A DNA stretch of 64,000 bases from Ilumatobacteraceae bacterium (GTDB lineage Bacteria; Actinomycetota; Acidimicrobiia; Acidimicrobiales; Ilumatobacteraceae). Below the pieces are notes generated by a model that was given only the letters and a program-made list of their open reading frames with translations, did not search any database and was not told the DNA's origin. The stretch covers positions 3,621,595 to 3,685,594 of the forward strand of contig JAWPMO010000001.1 in assembly GCA_033344875.1 (NCBI GenBank), given 5' to 3'. How positions within the stretch are numbered: position 1 is the first letter of the stretch; each line of letters begins with the position of its first letter. Positions 8,648 to 16,824 of this stretch are shown in pieces. The position numbers and the translations under genes are program-made.

Positions 8648-8669
8648 CTATTGAACACGGGTTCAATAG
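8648..8669. promoter_or_regulatory. 22-bp palindromic operator before the sugar ABC operon
   Basis: CTATTGAAC (8648-8656) and GTTCAATAG (8661-8669) are perfect inverted arms around ACGG. The size and symmetry match TetR-family operators, and the TetR gene ends 69 bp upstream. It lies 19 bp before the start codon of the binding-protein gene, so occupancy should block transcription. It is distinct from the GAGCGCTC operators of the inositol regulon. Confidence 0.65.
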
Positions 8670-8687
8670 CACGTCAGAGGGGGTTCG

Positions 8688-10127
8688 ATGAGGACTGGAA
8701 CACATCGTGGGGCGCGTCGTCGCCTGGTTGCATTGGGAATGGCAGCGGGTCTTGCACTCGCCGCGTGCGGAGGCGGTGACGACGACACGTCGGCCGAACC
8801 CGACGAGTCGGCGGCAGACACCGGCGAGGCCGAAGACACCGCCGAAGGGAGTGACGACGGCGATGCCGACGCCACGACCTCCGAGCCGGCCACCGAGGAC
8901 GAAGCCCCGTCGGGCGATGCCGTGCCACTCCGGTGGCGTACACAGGCAGCGAACCAGTCCGAAGCCGACGTCTACACCGACATCAGCAACGAGATCGACG
9001 CCGACCTGCCGCATCTCGACATCTCCTACGAGGCCGGCGCCAACGACGGCACGTCGTACACCGACCTGCTGAAGACCGAATTGGCTTCCGGCACGGCACC
9101 CGACGTGTTCTGGATCCCCGGCGCCAGCATCGCCGACTTCGCGACGCGCGACCTGCTGTTGGACATGCGTGACATCGCCGACGCGACCGACCACTCGGAC
9201 AGCGACTTCTACGAAGGTCCGATGTACCACCTGACCTACGACCACGAGGCCGGCGAGCCCGGTGGCACGCTGTGGGGCCTCCCTCGCGACGTGTCCACCT
9301 TTGCGCTCTACCTGAACCTCGACCTCATCGCCGAGGCCGGCGCCGAGGATCCGCGCGACCTCGCCGCCAACGGCGAATGGAACTGGACCACGCTGCAAGA
9401 GGTGTCCGAGGACATCACCGCCCTCGGCGGCGAAGTGCGTGGCTTCGGTGCCGACGCCTGGTGGGGCACCTGGAGCTACTGGGTCAATGCGGCCGGTGGC
9501 GGCATGTACAACGAGGATCGCACCGCGTGTGGCCTCGACTCGGCCGAGTCCCTCGAAGGTCTCACGTTCGCCCGGGACTTCTTCGCCTCCGGCAACACCG
9601 TCTCGTGGGGTGAGAACTCCTCCGAGCCGTTCCTCGCCGGTTCGGTCGGCATGAACGTGACCGGTCGCTGGACCGTCCCGGCAGTCCGCAGCCTGGCGGA
9701 GTTCAACTGGGACGTCGTGAAGCTGCCCGACGGCCCCGGCGGTCCGAGCAACTGGCTGTTCTGGGGTGCCTACGTCGTCAACGCCGAGACCGAGCATCCC
9801 GAAGAGGCCTGGGAACTCGTGCAGGCGCTCACCTCGCCCGACGTGCAGCAGGGCCTGTCCGAACTCGGCACGAACATCCCGAGCCGCAGCGACCAGGAGA
9901 ACATCGACGCCTTCCTGACCTACTCACCGCCGGAGAACAACCAGGCCTTCATCCAAGGTCTGACGGAGAACCCCGAGACCGAGGGCCCGCTCTGGAACGG
10001 TAGCTGGCCGGCGTTCTACGACACCGTGAACTCCCGAGTGGTCGACGTCATCAGCGGCGACGAATCGATCGAGAGCTTCGCCGACACCATCTGCACTGAG
10101 GCCAACAACGCCGCCTTCGGGGGCTGA
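8688..10127 (+). CDS. Sugar ABC transporter substrate-binding lipoprotein
   Basis: A 479-residue family-1 extracellular solute-binding protein (MalE/UgpB type). The signal peptide ends in a lipobox, LAAC (C27), so it is membrane-anchored. An acidic, low-complexity linker (about 30-75) precedes the binding domain, which contains TDLLKTELASGTAPDVFWIPG and the C-terminal ...LVQALTSPDVQQGLSELGTN segments typical of sugar-binding proteins. The start ATG has AGAGGGGG upstream. It is the first gene of an operon with two permeases and a phytanoyl-CoA-dioxygenase-like gene. The substrate is unknown; a carbohydrate or polyol is inferred from the family and the neighbouring inositol regulon. Confidence 0.9.
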   Translation: MRTGTHRGARRRLVALGMAAGLALAACGGGDDDTSAEPDESAADTGEAEDTAEGSDDGDADATTSEPATEDEAPSGDAVPLRWRTQAANQSEADVYTDISNEIDADLPHLDISYEAGANDGTSYTDLLKTELASGTAPDVFWIPGASIADFATRDLLLDMRDIADATDHSDSDFYEGPMYHLTYDHEAGEPGGTLWGLPRDVSTFALYLNLDLIAEAGAEDPRDLAANGEWNWTTLQEVSEDITALGGEVRGFGADAWWGTWSYWVNAAGGGMYNEDRTACGLDSAESLEGLTFARDFFASGNTVSWGENSSEPFLAGSVGMNVTGRWTVPAVRSLAEFNWDVVKLPDGPGGPSNWLFWGAYVVNAETEHPEEAWELVQALTSPDVQQGLSELGTNIPSRSDQENIDAFLTYSPPENNQAFIQGLTENPETEGPLWNGSWPAFYDTVNSRVVDVISGDESIESFADTICTEANNAAFGG

Positions 10128-10137
10128 GTCCTCTCGA

Positions 10138-10169
10138 CGAGGGGGAGGGTGGTGACACCCTCCCCCTCG
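10138..10169 (+). terminator. Perfect 14-bp intercistronic hairpin after the binding-protein gene
   Basis: CGAGGGGGAGGGTG (10138-10151) and CACCCTCCCCCTCG (10156-10169) form an uninterrupted stem with a GTGA loop. It begins 11 nt after the binding-protein stop, and its 3' arm abuts the GGAG (10169-10172) that serves the permease start at 10180. It probably attenuates transcription and/or protects the upstream mRNA, giving more binding protein than permease. Confidence 0.75.
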
Positions 10170-10179
10170 GAGTGCACCC

Positions 10180-11823
10180 ATGAAACTGGAACAAGCGACA
10201 TCGCCAACCTCGGTCCCTGACCGTCCGTCGGGGCATCGTTACCGATTCGTCGTCACGTGGCACGCTGCGCTCGCGGTCTTCTTCGTGGTGGCCTTCATCG
10301 GCGCGATCACCGGCCCCGGTGCCGACCTGGTCGGCCCATTTCGGCACATCCTCGTCGGGCTGTCGGCGTTCGGCATGATCGCCAACATCTTCGTCGTCGC
10401 GCCGCTGCACCGGCACCGCGACATGGGCCGCACGGTCTCGATCATGGTCAACTACCTGACGATCGTGGTCAGCGCGGCAGTCCTCCTGTCGAGGGTCGGC
10501 GTCTTCGAAGGTTTCGACGAACTCGCGACCCGCTTCGAGGGGGCCATCTACTGGTTGCTCGTGCCCTTCGTCGGTTGGTTGTGGATGCTGTTCTCCGACC
10601 GGATCGGGCAACCGCATCTCCGTCGTGGCGGCACGTGGATGGTGCGTGGTGGCGCGGTCGTGTTCATCTTCGCGATGGGCATCATCGACGGTGTCGTCGC
10701 GATCGCCGGCGAACTTGTCGACGTCCGCTCCCTCGTGCTCGTGGCGTTGATCGCCGGTGCCGCATACGCGATGCGCGTGATGTGGGGCGCCCGTGCGAGG
10801 AATGACTACGGCACGACCAGTTGGCGACAAGAACAGATCGAAGGGTTGCTGTTCCTGTCGCCCAACGTGCTGGGTTTCCTCTTCTTCTTCGCCGGGCCGC
10901 TGGTGTTCTCGCTCTTCATCTCGTTCTGGGACTGGGACGCCCTCGGCGACAAGAGCTTCGTCGGGTTCGACAACTACTTCGACCTGTTCCGCGTCGACAT
11001 CGCGTTCATGGAGAGTTCCACGGCTCCGGCCAGCGAAGCGCTGAAGACGAACTACGCCGAAGCGTTCCGCTTCAACCTGTTCGGGCAGAACATCCTGATC
11101 TCGGCGATCGACCGGGCCTTCTGGCAGTCGTTGCGCAACATCGTCATCTTCCTGGCCGTCGCCGTTCCGGCCAGCGTGATCCCCGGCCTGGTCGTGGCCA
11201 ACCTACTCAACAGCAAGCTGCCCGGGATGAAGTTCTTCCGGGCGGTGTTGTTCATCCCGAGCATCGCCGGCGTCATCGGCATCTCGCTGATCTGGCGGCA
11301 ACTCTTCAACGCCTCGGTCGGCTGGCTGAACTATCTCCTCACCGTCTTCCTACCCGGCGACTACGAGATCCGCTGGCTCACCGACCAGAGCACGGCGCTG
11401 TTCGCCATCGCGATCGTGTTCGCGTGGATGACCTTCGGGTTCAACTCGGTCCTGTTCGTCGCCGGTCTGCAGGGCATCCCGGTCGGGCTGTACGAAGCTG
11501 CCCGCCTCGATGGTGCGAGTTCGTGGCAGCAGTTCCGATACATCACCCTGCCGATGTTGAAGCCGACGACGTTCTTCGTCGTGGCGATCACGACGATCAA
11601 CTCGATCCAGATGTTCGAGATCGTGTTCGTCCTCATGACACCGCCGGAAGGCCCCGGTAACTCGACGCTGACACCGGTGCTCTACCTGTACCAGCAAGGG
11701 TTCCAGAACTTCTCGCAAGGCTACGCATCAGCGGTTTCGTGGGTGCTGTTCGGCTTCATCTTCTGCATCACGCTGGTGCAGTTCAAACGGAACAAGAGCA
11801 ACGGGACGGAGGCCATGGCATGA
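10180..11823 (+). CDS. Sugar ABC transporter permease, MalF type with extra N-terminal membrane domain
   Basis: The C-terminal part (about 215-547) is a binding-protein-dependent transport permease. The EAA loop YEAARLDGASSWQQFRYITLPMLKP contacts the ATPase. The first ~200 residues form an additional polytopic domain with roughly six hydrophobic segments, for example HAALAVFFVVAFIGAIT and LVALIAGAAYAMRVMW, not present in ordinary UgpA/MalF-type proteins of about 300 residues. The ATG follows the intercistronic hairpin. The stop overlaps the next permease by 4 bp (ATGA). No ATPase is encoded in the operon, so a shared MsiK-like ATPase elsewhere is implied. Confidence 0.9.
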   Translation: MKLEQATSPTSVPDRPSGHRYRFVVTWHAALAVFFVVAFIGAITGPGADLVGPFRHILVGLSAFGMIANIFVVAPLHRHRDMGRTVSIMVNYLTIVVSAAVLLSRVGVFEGFDELATRFEGAIYWLLVPFVGWLWMLFSDRIGQPHLRRGGTWMVRGGAVVFIFAMGIIDGVVAIAGELVDVRSLVLVALIAGAAYAMRVMWGARARNDYGTTSWRQEQIEGLLFLSPNVLGFLFFFAGPLVFSLFISFWDWDALGDKSFVGFDNYFDLFRVDIAFMESSTAPASEALKTNYAEAFRFNLFGQNILISAIDRAFWQSLRNIVIFLAVAVPASVIPGLVVANLLNSKLPGMKFFRAVLFIPSIAGVIGISLIWRQLFNASVGWLNYLLTVFLPGDYEIRWLTDQSTALFAIAIVFAWMTFGFNSVLFVAGLQGIPVGLYEAARLDGASSWQQFRYITLPMLKPTTFFVVAITTINSIQMFEIVFVLMTPPEGPGNSTLTPVLYLYQQGFQNFSQGYASAVSWVLFGFIFCITLVQFKRNKSNGTEAMA

Positions 11824-13055
11824 GCCGTCGCACCTCACCCCCACGGACCCGGAAGCGCAAGGTTTCGGCGGCGCTGACCTACGCCGTGCTGATCGGGTTC
11901 AGCGTCATCGTGCTGTTCCCGTTCGTGGTGGCGTTCAGTACGAGCCTCAAGGCTCCTGCCGACGTCTACAACTACCCGCCGACGCTGATCCCGCGTGCGC
12001 CGGCGACGGTCGAGGTCACCGGGTTCGACGAACCGGCACCGTTGCTCGACCTCGAGATCGACGGCGAGACGGTCGAGGTCGCACTGGTCGAGGACGGCGT
12101 CTCCGCCGGCGTGTACGCCCCGGTCGCGACGCCCGACGACGAATCGACGTACCTCCTGCTCGACGACGACGACTTCGTCGGCAGCGGGGAGCGGATGGCG
12201 GTGCTGGTCAACGGTCGCGAGCGCGAACGCGAGATCGGTACGGCAACCTACGAGGACGAATCGATCGAGGTGGTCCGCGTCCGGAGCACCACCGCGGCCC
12301 GGTTCGTGGTGCCCGACGACCCGACCGTCGAGTACTTCGGACTGCCGTCCGACGGCGAGCCGGTCAAGACGACGTCGCTGCGGACCGAGAACTTCGGTGA
12401 GGTCCTCGAACTCCAGCGCCTCGACCGGGCGCTCACCAACTCCATCCTGGTCACGTTGCTGGTCGTGTTCGGGCAGGTGTTCACCTCGGTGCTGGGCGGA
12501 TACGCGTTCGCCCGCCTCCGGTTCAAAGGCCGCGACCAGATCTTCATGATGTACCTCGGCTCGATCATGATCCCGTTCGTGGTCCTGATCGTGCCGCTGC
12601 ACCAGCTCATGGTCTCGATGGGCTGGATCAACGGCATCGTGTCGCTGATCGTGCCGTTCATCTTCTCGGCGTACGGCACCTTCCTGATGCGACAGTTCTT
12701 CCTGTCGATTCCGCGGTCGCTCGAAGAGGCCGCACTCATCGACGGCGCGAGCCGATGGACGATCCTGTGGCGGATCATGGTGCCGCTGTCGAGACCGCCG
12801 ATCGCCGCCCTGTCGGCATTCGCCTTCCTCTACGCGTGGAACTCGTTCCTGTGGCCGGTGCTCACCATCAGCCTCGGCAACGAGGAGAACCGCGTGCTCA
12901 CGCTCGCGCTGCAGGTGCTGGGCGGACGGGCAGGCGACAACCCACACCTCGTGCTCGCCGGCGTGATGATCGCGATCGTCCCGCCCGTGCTGGCCTTCAT
13001 CGCCGCTCAACGACACTTCGTCGAGGGCGTCGCTGCCCAAGGAATGAAAGGATGA
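11820..13055 (+). CDS. Sugar ABC transporter permease, MalG type with extracytoplasmic insertion
   Basis: A 411-residue carbohydrate permease of the MalG/UgpE type. TM1 is at about 18-40. The remaining five TMs start near residue 205 (TNSILVTLLVVFGQVF), and the EAA loop is EEAALIDGASRWTILWRIMVPLSRP. Between TM1 and TM2 lies an unusual acidic, beta-rich stretch of about 150 residues (about 50-200) where typical proteins have about 40, so an additional extracytoplasmic domain probably faces the binding protein. ATG 11820 overlaps the upstream stop (ATGA). It is followed by the oxygenase gene after 3 bp. Confidence 0.9.
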   Translation: MSRRTSPPRTRKRKVSAALTYAVLIGFSVIVLFPFVVAFSTSLKAPADVYNYPPTLIPRAPATVEVTGFDEPAPLLDLEIDGETVEVALVEDGVSAGVYAPVATPDDESTYLLLDDDDFVGSGERMAVLVNGREREREIGTATYEDESIEVVRVRSTTAARFVVPDDPTVEYFGLPSDGEPVKTTSLRTENFGEVLELQRLDRALTNSILVTLLVVFGQVFTSVLGGYAFARLRFKGRDQIFMMYLGSIMIPFVVLIVPLHQLMVSMGWINGIVSLIVPFIFSAYGTFLMRQFFLSIPRSLEEAALIDGASRWTILWRIMVPLSRPPIAALSAFAFLYAWNSFLWPVLTISLGNEENRVLTLALQVLGGRAGDNPHLVLAGVMIAIVPPVLAFIAAQRHFVEGVAAQGMKG

Positions 13056-13058
13056 CCG

Positions 13059-14081
13059 ATGTCAACCGATAGTGCCGAACTCATCTCCCCTCACGATCTC
13101 GGCTGGGCCGAGCACTCGCCCGACGATCCCGAGGTCGTCGAGCTCCGTGAGCACCTCCTGGAGAACAACGGCATCCACGGTCTCGAGCGGTTCCAGCCGC
13201 ACGAGATCGACCGCGCCGTCGAGGTGTTCCGACGCGACGGCTTCGTCGTGGTCGAGAACGTGCTCACCCCCGAGCAGACCGAGTTCCTCCGCGCCGGCTG
13301 CGACGAGATGATGAGCGAGATCGTCACCCGTGACAACGCCGACCGTGCGGGCAACCGTGGTTCGCACCGGTACTCCTTCGGCGGCACGAGCTCGACGCGC
13401 AGCATGCTTCATCGGCCCGAGTGGCAGATGCTGCTCGATCTCCCGACGCTCACCCCGATCATCGAGGCGATCTTCGAGAACGACGACTACATCCTGCGTG
13501 CTGCCAGCGGTGACTTCTGCCTCGCCGGCGCGGTCAACTACCAGCCGCTGCATGCCGACGTGCACGACTTCATCTCCAAGGAGCGGTCGCCGGTGTCGTC
13601 GTTCCACGACCCGTCCGGTCGTCTGACGATGAGCGAGATCCCGACGCCGTACATGGCGATCAACTTCCTGCCGCAGGACGTGACGCCGCTGAACGGACCG
13701 ACGCGCCAGATCCCCGGCAGCCAGTACCAGCGCGGCCAGATCCCGTCGCTCGAGACCGAGCCGGAGTGGATGCGTCTCAGCACGGTCTGCCCGGCGCCGG
13801 CGGGAGCGGTCCAGATCCGCGACACGCGCGCCTGGCACGGCGGCACCCCCAACGTGTCCGACCGCGCGCGTGCGATCCCGAACCTCGAGATCTACGCGCC
13901 CTGGTTCCGCGAGTCGCTGATCCCGGGCATCAATCGATCCGATTGGGAGCAGCTCTCGGAACGGGCGCGCAAGATGACCCAGTTCGTGGTCGCCGACTCG
14001 GCGCATCCGATCACGCCCGAGATCATGACGCCCGAAGCGATCCGGATGCAGCGGGCCGCCCGCGCCGCTCGGTCCTCCTGA
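13059..14081 (+). CDS. Phytanoyl-CoA dioxygenase (PhyH)-family Fe(II)/2-oxoglutarate oxygenase
   Basis: A 340-residue member of the PhyH family of non-haem iron oxygenases, which couple 2-oxoglutarate decarboxylation to substrate hydroxylation or demethylation. The FRRDGFVVVENVLTPEQ opening (about 54-70) is typical. The iron triad is visible as the HxD of LHADVHDF (about 163-170) and the distal His of WHGG (about 267), followed by the arginine of SDRARAIPN for 2-oxoglutarate. It starts 3 bp after the sugar permease, so it belongs to that operon and probably acts on the imported compound or its derivative. The specific substrate cannot be read from the sequence; osmolytes, acyl-CoAs and polyol ethers are all possible. 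Confidence 0.85.
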   Translation: MSTDSAELISPHDLGWAEHSPDDPEVVELREHLLENNGIHGLERFQPHEIDRAVEVFRRDGFVVVENVLTPEQTEFLRAGCDEMMSEIVTRDNADRAGNRGSHRYSFGGTSSTRSMLHRPEWQMLLDLPTLTPIIEAIFENDDYILRAASGDFCLAGAVNYQPLHADVHDFISKERSPVSSFHDPSGRLTMSEIPTPYMAINFLPQDVTPLNGPTRQIPGSQYQRGQIPSLETEPEWMRLSTVCPAPAGAVQIRDTRAWHGGTPNVSDRARAIPNLEIYAPWFRESLIPGINRSDWEQLSERARKMTQFVVADSAHPITPEIMTPEAIRMQRAARAARSS

Positions 14082-14119
14082 CCCACGGCGTCCGCCACCC
14101 TGCGGCGGGCGACCCGACC

Positions 14120-14153
14120 GATCGACCCGACGGATCGACCCGACGGATCGACT
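14120..14153. repeat. 13-bp tandem repeat between convergent genes
   Basis: GATCGACCCGACG occurs at 14120-14132 and 14133-14145, followed by a partial third copy. It fills the gap between the oxygenase stop and the purU stop. It may be simple slippage; no hairpin of note. Confidence 0.6.
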
Positions 14154-15007
14154 CAGCTGAAGACGATCGTCTTGTTGCCGATCAGGTGGATGCGGTCCTC
14201 GGCCCACGCGCGCACGGCGCGAGACAGGACGAGTCGCTCGGTGTCCTGACCGAGGGCGACCAACTGCTCGGCGGTGTGGGCGTGGGTCACGCGGGCGACG
14301 TCCTGCTCGATGATCGGACCCTCGTCGAGGTCGGCCGTGACAAAGTGTGCGGTGGCGCCGACGATCTTGACGCCGCGCTCGTGGGCCTGGTGGTACGGCT
14401 TGGCGCCCTTGAAACCGGGCAGGAACGAGTGGTGGATGTTGATCGCCCGCCCACGCAGGTGTGCGCACAGGTCGTCGGACAGGATCTGCATGTAGCGAGC
14501 GAGCACCACCAGATCGATGTCGTGCTCGGCGACCAGCGCCTTGATCTCCGCCTCCTGCTCGGCCTTGGTGTCGCGGGTGACGGGCAGGTGACGGAACGGG
14601 ATGTCGTACCGTTCGGCGACCTCGGCGCAGTCGGGGTGGTTCGACACGATCACCGGGATGTCGACGGCGAGCCCGCCGTTGCGCCAGCGGTACAGCAGAT
14701 CGACCAGGCAGTGGTCGAACTTCGACACCATGATCAGCACGTTCGGCCGTTGGTCGATCGGACGAACGGTGAGTTCGATGGGCCGATCCCCGAGCCGGCC
14801 GGCGACGGCATCGCGGAGGTCGTCGCTGCTGTCAGCGGTCGCGACGACCATGCGCATACAGAACGTGTCGGTGTCGGGATCGGTGAACTGGGAGTTCTCG
14901 ATGATGTTGCCGCCGACGTCGAGCACTCCCGCCGTGACGGCATGGACGATCCCGGGCCGGTCGGCGCAGGTCAGCGAGAGCACGTGCGTGGTGGACATGG
15001 ACGACAT
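14153..15007 (-). CDS. purU: Formyltetrahydrofolate deformylase
   Basis: A 284-residue PurU that hydrolyses 10-formyl-THF to formate and THF, balancing one-carbon pools. An N-terminal ACT domain (LSLTCADRPGIVHAVTAGV, about 11-29) precedes the formyltransferase-type catalytic domain. That domain contains SNHPDC, the NIHHSFLPGFKGAKPYHQA block and the TAHFVTADLDEGPIIEQD block, carrying the catalytic N/H/D residues. Start at ATG 15007; a second ATG at 14998 is possible. It converges with the upstream oxygenase and is divergent from the Cgl0159-family operon. A C1-balancing enzyme here would suit formaldehyde released by oxidative demethylation, though this is inference. Confidence 0.93.
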   Translation of the reverse strand: MSSMSTTHVLSLTCADRPGIVHAVTAGVLDVGGNIIENSQFTDPDTDTFCMRMVVATADSSDDLRDAVAGRLGDRPIELTVRPIDQRPNVLIMVSKFDHCLVDLLYRWRNGGLAVDIPVIVSNHPDCAEVAERYDIPFRHLPVTRDTKAEQEAEIKALVAEHDIDLVVLARYMQILSDDLCAHLRGRAINIHHSFLPGFKGAKPYHQAHERGVKIVGATAHFVTADLDEGPIIEQDVARVTHAHTAEQLVALGQDTERLVLSRAVRAWAEDRIHLIGNKTIVFS

Positions 15008-15042
15008 TCGATCGGCCGAACGGCGATCTCGAAACCCGGCTC

Positions 15043-15071
15043 TTCACCGGAGGGTTGGAGCGCTCTACACT
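15043..15071 (+). promoter_or_regulatory. Candidate promoter of the Cgl0159-family operon
   Basis: TTCACC (15043-15048), a 17-bp spacer and TACACT (15066-15071) form a sigma-70-like promoter. The GAGCGCTC operator lies inside its spacer and reaches the -10 box. Confidence 0.55.
15055..15068. promoter_or_regulatory. LacI-type operator (inositol regulon copy)
   Basis: TTGGAGCGCTCTAC contains the palindrome GAGCGCTC (15058-15065). Apart from the last base it is identical to the operator at 20668-20681 in front of iolE, next to the LacI-family gene. This puts the downstream three-gene operon under the same regulator. Confidence 0.75.
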
Positions 15072-15114
15072 GACGCGGGGCGGTGCCGTCCGGTGGCGCC
15101 GAGGGGAGTGTTCG

Positions 15115-16005
15115 ATGCATCTGACCGACGACCGATGGGGCGAACTCATCGCCACACGAGCCGACGATCCCGGGCGCCCGCTCGAGATGCTCCGCGCGCG
15201 TCCCCGCCGTCCGCTGCTCACCGACGGCCGGTTGTTCATCGTCGCCGCCGACCACAGCGCGCGAGGCATGCTCGGCGTGCCGGGGGAACCGTTCGCGATG
15301 GCCGATCGGCGCCGCACGCTCGAGTCGCTGCTGATCGCGCTGTCGTCCGACTCGGTCGACGGCGTGCTCGCCAGCGCCGACATCATGGAAGAGCTCGCGC
15401 TGCTCGGTGCGCTCGACGGCAAGCTCGCGTTCGGCACGATGAACCGCGGCGGGATCATGGGCGCCGACTGGGAGCTCGACGACCGCATGACCGCGTACTC
15501 GGCGGCCACGATCGCCGATCACGGTCTCGACGGGGGCAAGGTGCTGCTGCGGCTCGCCGACGACGACGCCGGCACCGCACCGACGCTCGAGGCATGTGCA
15601 CGGGCGGTCGACGAGTGCGCCGCTGCGGGCCTGCCGATCATGGTCGAGCCCCTGCCGTACCACCACGACCCCGCCACCGGCGCCGCCAAGCTGCTCGACG
15701 ACGACGATGCGCTGCTCCGGGCGGTCGCCATCGGGTCGGGCCTCGGCGGCACGTCGTCCGCGACCTGGCTGAAGGTGCCGGCAGCGAAGGATCCGGCGCG
15801 CATGCTCGCCTGCACCACGCTGCCGGCGCTGATCCTCGGTGGGAGCCCGGGCCCCGACCCCGAGGCGACCTACGCATCGTGGGAGCGGTCGATGGAGGTG
15901 CCGAACGTTCGTGGCCTCGTCGTCGGACGCTCCTTGCTCTATCCGGCCGACGGTGACGTCGAGGCGGCGATCGACCGCGCCGCGTCGATCGTGCGGCCGT
16001 CGTGA
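15115..16005 (+). CDS. Cgl0159-family TIM-barrel aldolase-like protein
   Basis: A 296-residue (beta/alpha)8 protein resembling the Cgl0159/cg0198 protein of the C. glutamicum inositol cluster, a DhnA/DeoC-like aldolase fold. Features seen are LFIVAADHSARGMLG near the N-terminus, GVLASADIMEELALLGAL, the MNRGG turn, a strand with the probable Schiff-base lysine in TWLKVPAAKDPARM, and the late GLVVGRSLLYP strand. It is a candidate for the aldolase step on 2-deoxy-5-keto-6-phosphogluconate. The ATG at 15115 is preferred over upstream codons that cover the promoter and operator. The stop overlaps the next start (GTGA). Confidence 0.75.
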   Translation: MHLTDDRWGELIATRADDPGRPLEMLRARPRRPLLTDGRLFIVAADHSARGMLGVPGEPFAMADRRRTLESLLIALSSDSVDGVLASADIMEELALLGALDGKLAFGTMNRGGIMGADWELDDRMTAYSAATIADHGLDGGKVLLRLADDDAGTAPTLEACARAVDECAAAGLPIMVEPLPYHHDPATGAAKLLDDDDALLRAVAIGSGLGGTSSATWLKVPAAKDPARMLACTTLPALILGGSPGPDPEATYASWERSMEVPNVRGLVVGRSLLYPADGDVEAAIDRAASIVRPS

Positions 16006-16808
16006 ATCGTCCACGGCCGACCGTCGCCGACCTGCGGGCCGGCAGGGGGCAGCGGCAGTTGTCGATGGTCTACGTCACCACGACCGACGAAGCGGCGGCG
16101 TGCGCGGCCGCCGGCATCGACGTGCTGTCGATCGAGATGTCGTACTGGGACGCAGCGATGCGCGAAGCAGCCGGTGACTGTTTCGTCCAGGTCGGCCTGC
16201 AGTACGGCGTGCTCGCGACCACCGACGACTACCTGCGCGCCGCCCACGCCGCCGTGCTCGCGGGCGGCGACGCCGTGTACTGCGCGGCGAGCACCGAGAT
16301 CATCGCCCGCCTCGCGGCGGAGGGCATCCCTGTCGTCGGTCACGTCGGTCTGATTCCATCGCGCCGCACCTGGACCGGCGGGTTCAAGGCGGTCGGCAAG
16401 ACCGTCGAGAGCGCCACCGCCGTGTTCGACCAGGTCAGGGTGCTGGAGGCGGCCGGTGCGTTCGCCGCCGAGATCGAAGTCGTTCCCGCCCCGATCACCG
16501 CCGAGATCGCATCGCGCACGTCGCTGCTGCTGTTCTCGATGGGTGCCGGCGTCGGCGGCGACGCGCAATACCTGTTCGCCGAGGACATCCTCGGGTACAC
16601 CCGCGGCCACCGCCCGCGTCACGCCAAGGTGTACCGCGACTTCGCTGCCGAGCACGATCGGCTCCAGCGCGAACGGGTTGCGGCGTTCGCCGAGTTCCGC
16701 GCCGACGTCGACGCGGGCTCGTACCCGCAACCCGAGCACCTGGTGACCGTCGCCGACGACGTCGTCGCCGAGTTCGTCGACCGACTCGACGCCACACCAC
16801 CACCCTGA
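16002..16808 (+). CDS. PanB-like (ketopantoate hydroxymethyltransferase fold) protein, divergent active site
   Basis: A 268-residue protein with the PanB fold: GIPVVGHVGLIPSR (about 109-122) and the GAGVGGDAQYLFAEDILGY segment match the family's GHxGLxPQ and GIGAG..cDGQ..V..D blocks, and a catalytic-type Glu is kept in IEVVPAPIT. However, the metal-binding VGDS motif is IEMS, the DMPF aspartate is absent (VGLQYG) and KLEGG is CAAST. It is therefore unlikely to be ordinary ketopantoate synthase. It starts with GTG overlapping the previous stop and precedes an oxygenase gene, in an operon controlled with inositol catabolism. A C1-transfer or PEP-mutase/isocitrate-lyase-type lyase role is possible. 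Confidence 0.7.
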   Translation: MNRPRPTVADLRAGRGQRQLSMVYVTTTDEAAACAAAGIDVLSIEMSYWDAAMREAAGDCFVQVGLQYGVLATTDDYLRAAHAAVLAGGDAVYCAASTEIIARLAAEGIPVVGHVGLIPSRRTWTGGFKAVGKTVESATAVFDQVRVLEAAGAFAAEIEVVPAPITAEIASRTSLLLFSMGAGVGGDAQYLFAEDILGYTRGHRPRHAKVYRDFAAEHDRLQRERVAAFAEFRADVDAGSYPQPEHLVTVADDVVAEFVDRLDATPPP

Positions 16809-16824
16809 TCGATTGGAGGTCACC

